Source: Renibacterium salmoninarum ATCC 33209
GTDB taxonomy: Bacteria; Actinomycetota; Actinomycetes; Actinomycetales; Micrococcaceae
Length of the DNA: 64,000 nucleotides
Reading direction: 5' to 3'
Assembly (NCBI RefSeq): GCF_000018885.1
Contig: NC_010168.1
Coordinates: 2,232,001 to 2,296,000, forward strand
Within the stretch, counting starts at the first letter, position 1. Each line of letters starts with the position of its first letter. The notes beneath the pieces were generated by a model, which was not told where the DNA came from, searched no databases, and saw only the letters and a program-made list of their open reading frames with translations. Both the position numbers and the translations under genes were made by a program. Positions 18,554 to 27,650 of the stretch are shown in pieces.

Positions 18554-19599
18554 CTGCCCGACGCCGACCGAGAGAGGTCAGCTGCTCCTATCAAGCCTGC
18601 GCTGGGCCCGAGCTCGGCAAGGGCAATTGCGGCGGCTGGCCGGAATCCGCGACCAGTCAGGTTCCGCCCGAAGGCTCGTCTAGCTGGTTCAAGCAGCAAC
18701 TCCCCGGCCTCGCACAGTCCGCCACCAATCACGAACATGCCTGGATCGAGCGCAGCGGCCAAATTAGCCATCCCCAGACCTAACCAGCTGCCAACATCTT
18801 CGATGAGTTCAATCGAAGCAGCGTCACCGGCGCGCGCTAGGTCGGTAATGATCGCGCCGGTGATCAGATCTGCATCGCCATCTACTGCGCGCAAGATCTC
18901 CTGGGCAACCGGAGAATTAGCCCGTGCCAGCTCTCGAGCTTCACGGCCTAAAGCATTTCCCGAAGCGTATTGTTCCCAACAGCCGCGATTGCCACATTCA
19001 CAACGATACCCACCCGGCATGATGATTTGATGGCCGAATTCACCGGCCACACCAAAGCGCCCTCGTTCAATTCGGCCGTCCATCACCATGGCACCGCCTA
19101 TTCCGGTGCCAAGCGTGATGCAAACTAGCCGGGACTCATCCCGCCCCGAGCCGAACCGCCACTCAGCCCAGGCAGCGGCGTCGGCGTCGTTCGTGAGTCG
19201 AACCGGGCGGCATAAAAGTCGTTCCAAGTTTTCTCTGAGCGGCTCGTTACGCCAGGCCAAATGCGGGCTAAACAACACGGTTCCGCCGCTAAGATCCATC
19301 CAGCCAGCGGCGCCGATGCCGACCGAAGCAATTTCATGACGCTGGCCAAGATCGCGAACCAACTCCACAATCGTCTCTTCAACGGCCCGCGGGTCGCTGC
19401 CGGGGGTACTGCATCGTCGTTCTTCTAACACCACACCGTGCTCATCGACGACGCCAGCCGCGACTTTGGTTCCGCCAATATCTATGCCAATTGCCAGTGT
19501 TGAAGGCACGTCAAAGCTTGCGGACAGCTCGGGATCGGCAGGGTTAGATACCGATTCGGCTACGGATGCCCGGTCAAGGGGCGAATTATTGCTGCTCAT
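18550..19599 (-). CDS. glk: ROK-family glucokinase
   Basis: Phosphorylates glucose in the cytoplasm. ATP-binding GIDIGGTKVAAGVV is at about residue 37; the catalytic region has LTNDADAAAWAEW; the ROK zinc signature appears as CECGNRGCWEQYASG (about 198-212) after GHQI with its His ligand. At 349 residues it has an N-terminal extension of about 30 residues relative to typical members. The ROK fold also includes repressors, but no helix-turn-helix is present, so a sugar kinase is the right call. Convergent with the small membrane protein upstream in coordinates. Confidence 0.93.
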   Translation of the reverse strand: MSSNNSPLDRASVAESVSNPADPELSASFDVPSTLAIGIDIGGTKVAAGVVDEHGVVLEERRCSTPGSDPRAVEETIVELVRDLGQRHEIASVGIGAAGWMDLSGGTVLFSPHLAWRNEPLRENLERLLCRPVRLTNDADAAAWAEWRFGSGRDESRLVCITLGTGIGGAMVMDGRIERGRFGVAGEFGHQIIMPGGYRCECGNRGCWEQYASGNALGREARELARANSPVAQEILRAVDGDADLITGAIITDLARAGDAASIELIEDVGSWLGLGMANLAAALDPGMFVIGGGLCEAGELLLEPARRAFGRNLTGRGFRPAAAIALAELGPSAGLIGAADLSRSASGS

Positions 19600-19758
19600 C
19601 AGGCATCATTCTAGAAGAAGCTGCTGTTGGAACCTACCTGGTTGTAGGCGCGTTGGTTGGGGAGAGACTCTATGGCAGACTAATGTTACTGACCAGTAGC
19701 TTTTTGATGCAGAATCGAAGAGCTGCTTGGTTCAGCCGAAGATATCGAGGGAGCTATC

Positions 19759-21573
19759 GTGCAGGAAATTTCTGTCCCACCGGTCGTCGTGATTCCAGAA
19801 ACGACCAATTGCACCGACTTTGTTGAGCGCCAGGCGCAAGACCCCGCAAACCGAGCACTTTTCGCGGTTCTTGGCGACAACGGTCAGTGGCAAGATATTC
19901 GGGCCACTGAATTCCGCGCTGACGTGATTGCCTTGGCCAAAGGGCTCATCGCCCTCGGCGTGCAGCCGGGCGACAAAGTAGGCATCATGTCCCGGACTCG
20001 GTACGAATGGACCCTGGTCGATTTTGCTATTTGGTATGCTGGCGCGGTCTCGGTACCCGTCTATGAGACTTCCGCCCCGAGCCAAATCGCCTGGAATCTT
20101 TCCGACTCAGAGGCGATAGCAATCTTCGCCGAGTCTGAGCAGCACGTAGCCAGCATTCGGCAAGCAATCGCTTCCGAAGGGCTAGAAGCGGTCAAACATC
20201 TCTGGCAAATCACCGGCAACGGACTCGATGAGCTCCGAAATGCTGGCCAAGAAGTTAACGACGCCGACGTCGAAGCCCGCCGCACCTCCGCTGGCCTGCG
20301 TGACTTGGCCACCATCATTTACACCTCGGGAACCACTGGCCGACCCAAGGGTGTTGAGCTCACACACGGCAACTTTGTTGAGCTCGCCGACAACGCCATG
20401 GGCGTCTTAGGCCGTTCTGTTGTCACTGACGATGCGCAGACCATTATGTTCTTGCCACTCGCTCACGTATTCGGCCGCTATATCTCGATTATGAACATCG
20501 CTGGCGGCGCCAGGGTGGCGCATACCCCAGATATCAAAAACCTGTTGGCCGATTTCCAAAGCTTTCACCCAACCTACATTTTGGCCGTGCCCAGAGTGTT
20601 TGAAAAGGTGTATAATTCGGCGGTACTCAAAGCTGAGCCTGAAGGCAAAGGCAAGATCTTTGCTCAGGCGGCCGACGTCGCTATTGCCTACTCTCGGGCC
20701 AAGCAAGAAGGCAAAATCCCCTTCATGCTCAACCTGAAACACACCGTCTTCGACAAGCTTGTCTATAACAAATTGCGCGCGGCAATGGGCGGGCAACTAA
20801 CCTACGCCGTTTCCGGTGGCGGTCCACTGGGCGAACGGTTAGGTCACTTCTTCTACGGCGTTGGCGTAATGGTTCTAGAGGGTTACGGTCTGACCGAGAC
20901 CACAGCACCGGTCACGGTGAATCAACCAGATCAAATCAAAATCGGCACGGTTGGCCGACCGCTGCCCGGCAACTCCGTAAAGATTGCCGACGACGGCGAG
21001 GTGCTGGTCAAGGGTGTTTGTCTGACTCGCGGGTATCACGGTCGCGACGACCTGACGCAAGAATCATTCAGCGGAGAATGGTTCCGAACGGGCGACATCG
21101 GCGCGCTTGATGACGAAGGCTTCTTGCGAATCACTGGTCGCAAAAAGGAAATCATCATTACCGCTGGTGGCAAAAATGTGGCGCCGGCTCAGCTGGAAAA
21201 TCAAATTCGATCTGACGCTTTGGTCTCGCAATGCGTGGTTGTTGGCGAAGGCAAACCGTTTATCGCGGCACTAGTTACTTTGGATGAGGAAGCTTTGCCA
21301 CAGTGGGCCAGCCAGCACGGACTGAGCCAGCAAATAACACCGGAGCAAGCCAGCACCGATCCAATTGTGTTGGCCGCGGCGCAGAAGACCGTCGATCACG
21401 CCAACGAATCCGTATCGCATGCCGAAGCAATCAAGGCATTCCGGATTGTTCCGACCGACTTCTCGGAGGCTTCCGGCCACCTCACGCCATCGCTGAAAAT
21501 CAAACGAGCCCAGGTGCTCAAAGATTTCTCGAACGTGGTCGAGGAGATTTACTCAGCACCCAAGCCAGCGTAA
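19759..21573 (+). CDS. fadD: Long-chain acyl-CoA ligase (AMP-forming)
   Basis: Activates fatty acids to acyl-CoA via acyl-AMP. The P-loop-like motif YTSGTTGRPKGVELTHGN (about residue 190), the EGYGLTETTAPV motif (about 375), the FRTGDIGALDDEGFLRITGRKKEIIITAGGKNVAP hinge and the C-terminal catalytic Lys region are complete. 604 residues, resembling FadD15/long-chain types. GTG start at 19759 with GAGGGAG before it. It stands alone and ends 9 bases before a 54-bp perfect palindrome. Confidence 0.95.
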   Translation: MQEISVPPVVVIPETTNCTDFVERQAQDPANRALFAVLGDNGQWQDIRATEFRADVIALAKGLIALGVQPGDKVGIMSRTRYEWTLVDFAIWYAGAVSVPVYETSAPSQIAWNLSDSEAIAIFAESEQHVASIRQAIASEGLEAVKHLWQITGNGLDELRNAGQEVNDADVEARRTSAGLRDLATIIYTSGTTGRPKGVELTHGNFVELADNAMGVLGRSVVTDDAQTIMFLPLAHVFGRYISIMNIAGGARVAHTPDIKNLLADFQSFHPTYILAVPRVFEKVYNSAVLKAEPEGKGKIFAQAADVAIAYSRAKQEGKIPFMLNLKHTVFDKLVYNKLRAAMGGQLTYAVSGGGPLGERLGHFFYGVGVMVLEGYGLTETTAPVTVNQPDQIKIGTVGRPLPGNSVKIADDGEVLVKGVCLTRGYHGRDDLTQESFSGEWFRTGDIGALDDEGFLRITGRKKEIIITAGGKNVAPAQLENQIRSDALVSQCVVVGEGKPFIAALVTLDEEALPQWASQHGLSQQITPEQASTDPIVLAAAQKTVDHANESVSHAEAIKAFRIVPTDFSEASGHLTPSLKIKRAQVLKDFSNVVEEIYSAPKPA

Positions 21574-21582
21574 ATAGTTCGG

Positions 21583-21636
21583 CTGATACATGAGGAGGGG
21601 CGCCAACATATGTTGGCGCCCCTCCTCATGTATCAG
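21583..21636. terminator. Perfect 54-bp palindrome between convergent genes
   Basis: Arms 21583-21609 and 21610-21636 are exact reverse complements over 27 bases with no loop. The core is GGGGCGCCAACAT and its complement. It sits between fadD (+) and the decayed ParA-like gene (-), so a bidirectional terminator is likely. The sequence is not related to the GATAGCAAG palindromes. Confidence 0.8.
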
Positions 21637-21657
21637 TTCTTAGCGACTGAATAAGTT

Positions 21658-22948
21658 TTAGAGACCTTGCAGATCGTCGACCACCAGGGCGGCGAGTTCG
21701 AAGACTGCGTCCCGGGTAGCTGGTTTGAGCCTGTCTAGGCTCACCCGGCTACCCTAGGCTAGATTCCGGTCATAAGGCAACCGGACAACGGACTTTGCCC
21801 TGGAGCGAAAATGTCCTTCGATTTCCTCAATGTTCACCAGCGTTCCTTCACCAGCGGGCATATTGACCACTACGATGGCGCGGGCGACTAAATCATGCCG
21901 ACCGTGCGCTTCGAGCCAAGACAGCGTCTCAGAGGCCAATCGAGCCTCATCGACGCTGCCACCGGAGACCAAAACCACGGTATCGGCCTTCTCTAAAAGT
22001 GCCCTTCATGACTGAGTGCACCATTCCGGTGCCAGAGTCTGTGAACACAACGGAGTAATACCGGCTCAGAATATCGGTCACAGCCCGATAGTCCGAGTCG
22101 TCAAAAGCTTGGGCTATCGCCGGATCAGTATCCGATGCAAGAACGTCGAGTCGTTATCCGTCTCTTGCCACGTAAGCAGCTAGTTGCGAAAAGCTCGTGA
22201 CATCGAAACGGTTTTTTACCAAATGCCTGGCGGTGAAATCCGCCCGGCCCGGTGAACGGTCCGAGAGGGTGCCACGATCCGGATTCGCATCCATGGCGAT
22301 GACGCGGTCCTCGCGCATATCCGCAAGCGCCATGCCCAGCAATGTGGTCACCGTAGTTTTTCCCACGCCGCCCTTGCGGGAAAGCACTGGCACATATCGA
22401 GTCCGCTGCCCCAGCCGCATCGAAATTCGGTGCGCACGCGCACGCTGCAACCGAACTTTATCCGAATCGCCAACGTTGATGTAGCCGAAGGAGGCACTGT
22501 AAAGCACCCGTCGCCAGCCCGAGACCGGAGGCGTCTCCCGCGTCGTCAGCAATCGGTCTGAGGTTAGCGCAGCGGCTGGCTCAGGACCATCCTCACGTTC
22601 GCGCCGTGCGCTCGGCCGCGGCGCGTCTTCCGAGGCAACTAACTTCTGGCTGTTAGAGACGCCAGAAGGCTGCCACGTTGACGTTTCATCGAAAGCTGGC
22701 TGTTCTGCCGCGGGCTCAGCCACCAGGGGCTCGGAAACCGACGTCGTAGTTTCTGCTGCTATTTCTGCATCAGCCTCGACCTCTGCGGCACCTTCTGGAT
22801 CAGCCGAGTTTGATGCCTCAGCACCAGGTTGAGCCGCAATAACCGGCCCAACCTTCGTCATCACTCCGGTGCTCGTCGGATCACCTGCAGCATCACTGCT
22901 CAGGTCTCTGTGCGACTGCGGATCGGTTTCCACCTTGTCCTGCGGCAT
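21658..22948 (-). pseudogene. ParA/MinD-like ATPase, decayed (two stops and one frameshift)
   Basis: Remnant of a chromosome- or secretion-associated P-loop ATPase. The N-terminal ~110 residues are acidic and Pro/Ser rich; the ATPase core then starts with YVPVLSRKGGVGKTTVTTLLGMALA (deviant Walker A) and VIAMDANPDRGTL. A TAA at 22154-22156 interrupts the frame, which continues in register (RLDVLASDTDP…TDSGTGMVHSVMKG). A one-base loss near 21991-22002 shifts it; the next frame reads ADTVVLVSGGSVDEARLASETL. A TAG at 21754-21756 interrupts again before the natural end (…LVVDDLQGL, stop 21658). Three independent lesions mean a true pseudogene, not an assembly slip. Start taken at MPQDK; an upstream ATG at 22999 exists. 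Confidence 0.9.
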
Positions 22949-23097
22949 TTCGTTCTCTTTTCTCTGCATGCTGTTCGTTCCCCAGCATGAAACATGCATG
23001 AATCAGCATTCACCCTAACGCACAGAAGGTTCATAGGGCCAAACGCAGGACAGCACTCAGCGGCCGAGGCATGAACGGAAAGTGAACGAATCTGCGC

Positions 23098-26000
23098 TCA
23101 GTTGGCGATGATCAGCAGCAAATCTCCACCCTGCACCTGCTCCACAGGCCCTATGGCAGCACGCGCGACAGTGCCGGCTACCGGGCTAGTGATCGAGGCC
23201 TCCATCTTCATTGCTTCGATCGTTGCAACACTCTGCCCAGCACTAATTGAGGCGCCCGGTTCCACCAAAAGCGTGACTGCACCGGCAAAGGGGGCCGCAA
23301 TCTGCCCGGGCACACTTGGGTCTGCCTTCTCCGCTGCTTTGACCGTGGATTCAATATTGCGATCGCGCACGCTGACCGGCCTTGACTGGCCGTTCAATTT
23401 GCACATCACGGTACGCATACCCTTTTCGTCCGGATCAGAAATCGCCTCCAGCGAGGCAATCAACCGGACGCCCTTTTCCAACGGAATCACGTGTTCTTGG
23501 CCTTGCTGCAACCCGAAAAGATAATCCCTAGTATCGAGCACCGATACGTCGCCATAGCTTTCCCTCGTGGCAAGGAAATCTTTAGTTGGCCCGGCAAACA
23601 AGAGTCGGTTGAGCGTTCCGCGGCGGCTGGCCGAGTCCCCCGCAAGTCCAGCCTTATCCTCGGTGGTTAGCTCCGTGTCGCGAACCTTTATTTCTCGACC
23701 CTGCAGCGCCTTGCTCCGGAACGGCTCCGGCCAGCCGCCAGGAGGGTCGCCCAGCTCGCCAGAAAGGAAGCCAATTACCGAATCTGGAATGTCATAATTC
23801 TGCGGGTTCTCTTCGAAGTCCGCTGGATCAGCACCAAGACCAACCAGGTGCAAAGCCAAGTCACCGACGACCTTCGACGACGGCGTCACCTTGACCAGGT
23901 GGCCAAGAATTCGATCCGCCGCCGTGTACATGTCTTCAATCGCTTCAAATCGCTCACCAAGACCCAGTGCAATTGCCTGCTGGCGTAAGTTCGAAAGCTG
24001 GCCACCAGGAATTTCATGCTGGTAAACCCGGCCTGTCGGCCCTGGCAATCCTGACTCGAATGGCGCATAGAGCCTCCGGACAGCTTCCCAATATGGTTCA
24101 AGCGCGCTGACGTCGGCTAGCGACATTCCGGTATCCCTGGGGGTGTGTGCCAACGCCGCAACCAGGGCAGATGCCGAGGGCTGACTTGTAGTTCCGGCCA
24201 AAGAGGCCGAAGCAACGTCTACTGCATCGACTCCGGCGTCAATGGCAGCGAGCAAGGTTGCTAGCTGGCCACCGGCGGTGTCATGGGTGTGCAGATGGAC
24301 TGGCAAGTCGAAGCGTTCACGTAATGCGGTGACGAGCTTCGCGGCCGCTGCCGGACGAAGTAGCCCAGCCATGTCCTTAATAGCCAAAATGTGTGCGCCG
24401 GCGTCGACAATACGCTGCGCCAATTCAAGGTAGTAGTCCAGCGTGTAAAGCTTTTCTTCTGGATCTAACATGTCTGAGGTGTAGCAGAGCGCGACCTCAG
24501 CAACCGCAGTTCCAGTGGCCCGGACCGCCTTGATAGCCGGTGCCATTTGGTTGACATCGTTGAGTGCATCGAAGATGCGGAAGATATCAATCCCGCTAGC
24601 TGCTGCTTCTTGCACAAACGCCTCGGTGACCTCCGTGGGGTACGGGGTGTATCCCACGGTATTTCGTCCGCGCAAAAGCATCTGCAGACAGATATCTGGC
24701 AACGCCGCACGCAAGGAGGCAAGACGCTCCCAGGGGTCCTCGCCCAAGAACCGCAAAGCAACATCGTAGGTAGCTCCGCCCCAGGCTTCGACGGAAAGAA
24801 GTTGCGGGGTCAAAGCAGAGACCGCCGGACCCGCTGCGACGAGATCCCGGGTGCGGACTCTAGTGGCCAGTAGCGACTGGTGCGCGTCCCGGAAGGTTGT
24901 GTCAGTAACAGCTACCGCTTGCTGCGCACGTAGTGCAACTGCGAAGCCCACCGGACCCAGCTCAGCGAGCCGTTGCCGGGAACCGTGCCCAGCTTCCAAC
25001 GTGGTGTTCTTCACGACCGGAAGCTTTGCCTCCGGGGCCGAATGCACGGTCAATTCGCCATGTGGCTTATTGACGGTGACATCTGCCAACCAGGTCAGCA
25101 ACTTGGTACCACGATCGGCCGAGGGCCGAATTTTAAGCAGCTCTGGGCGTTCCTCAATGAAGCTGGTGGCTACGTTTCCGGCGACAAAATCCGGATCGTC
25201 CAGCACAGCTTGCAAGAACGGAATATTGGTTGAGACACCACGAATCCGGAACTCCGCCAAAGCACGCCGAGCCCGCGCAACCGCGGCAGGATAATCTCGG
25301 CCGCGGCAAGTTAGCTTGACCAGCATTGAATCGAAGTGTGGGCTGATCTCAGCGCCAGAATAAACAGTGCCACCATCGAGCCGCACGCCGGCGCCGCCAG
25401 CGGAGCGGTAGCCGGTGATTTTGCCGACGTCGGGCCGGAATCCATCGGCCGGGTCTTCAGTGGTGATTCGACACTGTAAGGCCGCACCCTTGATGAAAAC
25501 TGTGTCCTGACTCAAGCCAAAATCTGCCAGCGTAGCCCCGGCGGCAATGCGCATTTGCGCCTGCACAAGATCGACATCGGTAATTTCTTCAGTGACCGTG
25601 TGCTCAACCTGAATCCGCGGGTTCATTTCGATGAAAACGTGCTGGCCGGCGCGTTCGCCGACGGTATCTACGAGGAATTCGACAGTGCCCGCGTTGACGT
25701 AGCCAAGTGCCTGCGCAAAGGCAACCGCGTCGCGGTAAAGCGCTTGCCTGATCGTGTCGTCTAGTTGCGGGGCCGGTGCGATTTCGATGACTTTTTGGTG
25801 CCGCCGTTGCAAAGAACAATCGCGCTCAAAGAGGTGCATCACGTTGCCTTGAGCATCAGCTAAGATTTGGACTTCAATATGGCGAGGCCGCAACACGGCT
25901 TGTTCCAAGAACATCGTCGGATCGCCAAAGGCCGCATCTGCCTCACGCATTGCCGACTTGAGCGCCTCGGGCAGATCCTCGCGGGTTTCCACTCGGCGCA

Positions 26001-26502
26001 TGCCGCGACCGCCACCACCGGCAACAGCTTTAGCAAAAATCGGGAAGCCGATCTCGTCCGCGGCCGCAATCAATTCGGCCACGTCCTGGGACGGTTCCGA
26101 AGATTTGAGCACCGGCACGCCAGCCTTTTTCGCTGCTTTCAGCGCTGCTACCTTATTGCCTGCCAATTCAAGGACTTCAGCTGGCGGGCCAACGAAGGTG
26201 ATGCCTGCGTCTTTGGCGGCACGGGCCAAGTCCGGATTCTCGCTCAAGAATCCGTAGCCCGGGTAGATTGCATCCGCGCCAGCTTCTTTGGCAACGCGAA
26301 TGATCTCCTCAACATCTAGATAAGCACGGACTGGATGGCCCTCTTCACCGATCAAATAGGCTTCATCAGCCTTCTGTCGGTGGATTGAATTGCGGTCCTC
26401 GTTGGGGAAGACGGCAACGGTCTTCGCGCCGAGTTCGTAGCTGGCACGGAAGGCGCGGATCGCGATTTCGCCGCGATTTGCCACCAATATCTTGGAAAAC
26501 AT
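23098..26502 (-). CDS. pyc: Pyruvate carboxylase
   Basis: Biotin-dependent anaplerotic enzyme making oxaloacetate from pyruvate. Single-chain architecture: biotin carboxylase (about 1-450) starting MFSKILVANRGEIAIRAF with the AVAGGGGRGMR ATP loop and FIEMNPRIQVEHTVTEEITDVD; carboxyltransferase (about 530-810) with DTTFRDAHQSLLATRVRT and the metal site HLHTHDTAG; PYC allosteric/linker region; biotinyl domain ending at 1134 with biotin-Lys1099 in EAMKMEASI. All key residues present. Stands alone upstream of a divergent ParA gene. Confidence 0.98.
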   Translation of the reverse strand: MFSKILVANRGEIAIRAFRASYELGAKTVAVFPNEDRNSIHRQKADEAYLIGEEGHPVRAYLDVEEIIRVAKEAGADAIYPGYGFLSENPDLARAAKDAGITFVGPPAEVLELAGNKVAALKAAKKAGVPVLKSSEPSQDVAELIAAADEIGFPIFAKAVAGGGGRGMRRVETREDLPEALKSAMREADAAFGDPTMFLEQAVLRPRHIEVQILADAQGNVMHLFERDCSLQRRHQKVIEIAPAPQLDDTIRQALYRDAVAFAQALGYVNAGTVEFLVDTVGERAGQHVFIEMNPRIQVEHTVTEEITDVDLVQAQMRIAAGATLADFGLSQDTVFIKGAALQCRITTEDPADGFRPDVGKITGYRSAGGAGVRLDGGTVYSGAEISPHFDSMLVKLTCRGRDYPAAVARARRALAEFRIRGVSTNIPFLQAVLDDPDFVAGNVATSFIEERPELLKIRPSADRGTKLLTWLADVTVNKPHGELTVHSAPEAKLPVVKNTTLEAGHGSRQRLAELGPVGFAVALRAQQAVAVTDTTFRDAHQSLLATRVRTRDLVAAGPAVSALTPQLLSVEAWGGATYDVALRFLGEDPWERLASLRAALPDICLQMLLRGRNTVGYTPYPTEVTEAFVQEAAASGIDIFRIFDALNDVNQMAPAIKAVRATGTAVAEVALCYTSDMLDPEEKLYTLDYYLELAQRIVDAGAHILAIKDMAGLLRPAAAAKLVTALRERFDLPVHLHTHDTAGGQLATLLAAIDAGVDAVDVASASLAGTTSQPSASALVAALAHTPRDTGMSLADVSALEPYWEAVRRLYAPFESGLPGPTGRVYQHEIPGGQLSNLRQQAIALGLGERFEAIEDMYTAADRILGHLVKVTPSSKVVGDLALHLVGLGADPADFEENPQNYDIPDSVIGFLSGELGDPPGGWPEPFRSKALQGREIKVRDTELTTEDKAGLAGDSASRRGTLNRLLFAGPTKDFLATRESYGDVSVLDTRDYLFGLQQGQEHVIPLEKGVRLIASLEAISDPDEKGMRTVMCKLNGQSRPVSVRDRNIESTVKAAEKADPSVPGQIAAPFAGAVTLLVEPGASISAGQSVATIEAMKMEASITSPVAGTVARAAIGPVEQVQGGDLLLIIAN

Positions 26503-26749
26503 TCATTCCCCTTGTTCCCGATGTTTGCTGTACTGTCTCAGATCCCTACTGCTGCTGAGCTAGCATACCGTTTCGCGAGGCTGATTTTGGTGGCGAGTGT
26601 CACTGCGTTACTCAGCAAAGTTGTCATCACCAGATGGTTTATCAGCAGCTAACCGCACCATACCTGGCTGAATAACTCGAAACTCATCCGGATCAACATA
26701 TGATGAAGGGAAGTTTGGACTGAAAATTTCTACTCAGTTGGGATCTCGA

Positions 26750-27634
26750 GTGCAGGTAGTGAGTATTAGCTCGTTGAAGGGCGGTGTGGGCAAAACCTCG
26801 GTGACACTGGGACTTGCATCAGCCGCTTTGGCCGCAGGTATTCCCACGCTTGTCATCGACTTAGACCCGCATGCCGATGCCACAACTGGCCTGGGCGTGC
26901 GTGCGGACGCTCAGCTGGACATTGGTCGAATGCTAAAAAATCCGCGCAAAGCTAATCTGGCTGGACAAGTAGCCCCGTCTGGCTGGATTGAAAATGCGAT
27001 CGCGCGCGCGGCAAGCACCTCGCCCACCGCAGCCGTCGGCAGGCGTAGCCAGCGAACCCACCAGGGCGATTCGCACCCCGTGCTTGATGTGGCTGTTGGT
27101 TCCGCCTACGCCGGAATTTTTGACCGCCCCGATCTTGGTAAACGCGATTTGCGTCGGCTTTCGGCAGTATTAGCAGGGCTGGATCGCCGTGAACGCGTGC
27201 TGGGCGATAAGCCAGACTACGAACTGGTGTTGATTGATTGCCCGCCGTCGTTGAACGGTCTGACTCGAATTGCTTGGACCGCGTCTAACAAAGTTTTGCT
27301 CGTTGCCGAGCCTGGCCTGTTCTCAGTTGCAGGCACCGAACGTACCTTGCGAGCTATCGACTTGTTCCGCAATGAGTTTACCCCGGGTCTTTCGGCGGCC
27401 GGAATTGTGGCCAACCGGGTACGACAGTCCTCAGCGGAGCACCAATATCGGCTTGACGAAATGGCCACGATGTTCGGTTCGCTTTTGCTGAGCCCGACCA
27501 TGGAAGAACAAACTAACTGGCAACAAATCCAGGGCGCTGCCCGCTCGGTGCATCAGTGGCCTGGCGAGGCTGCGAAGAACGCTGCTGCTGGATTCGATGA
27601 ACTCCTGCAACAAATCCTCGGCGCAACCCGTTAG
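26750..27634 (+). CDS. ParA-family ATPase
   Basis: P-loop ATPase of the ParA/Soj class. Deviant Walker A SSLKGGVGKTSVTLGLA lies at residues 6-22 from the chosen start, DLDPHADATTGLG is the A' segment, and VLIDCPPSLNGLT the Walker B region. GTG 26750 is preferred over a TTG four codons earlier. No ParB gene or parS-like site is next to it, so it may act alone, for example in polar positioning. It is intact, unlike the ParA-like pseudogene at 21658-22948. Confidence 0.9.
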   Translation: MQVVSISSLKGGVGKTSVTLGLASAALAAGIPTLVIDLDPHADATTGLGVRADAQLDIGRMLKNPRKANLAGQVAPSGWIENAIARAASTSPTAAVGRRSQRTHQGDSHPVLDVAVGSAYAGIFDRPDLGKRDLRRLSAVLAGLDRRERVLGDKPDYELVLIDCPPSLNGLTRIAWTASNKVLLVAEPGLFSVAGTERTLRAIDLFRNEFTPGLSAAGIVANRVRQSSAEHQYRLDEMATMFGSLLLSPTMEEQTNWQQIQGAARSVHQWPGEAAKNAAAGFDELLQQILGATR

Positions 27635-27650
27635 CCTCACCAGGCCGGGC

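Noticed and set aside
26738..27634. Complete parABS partition locus around the intact ParA
   Set aside because: No ParB gene or parS-like palindrome is visible nearby.
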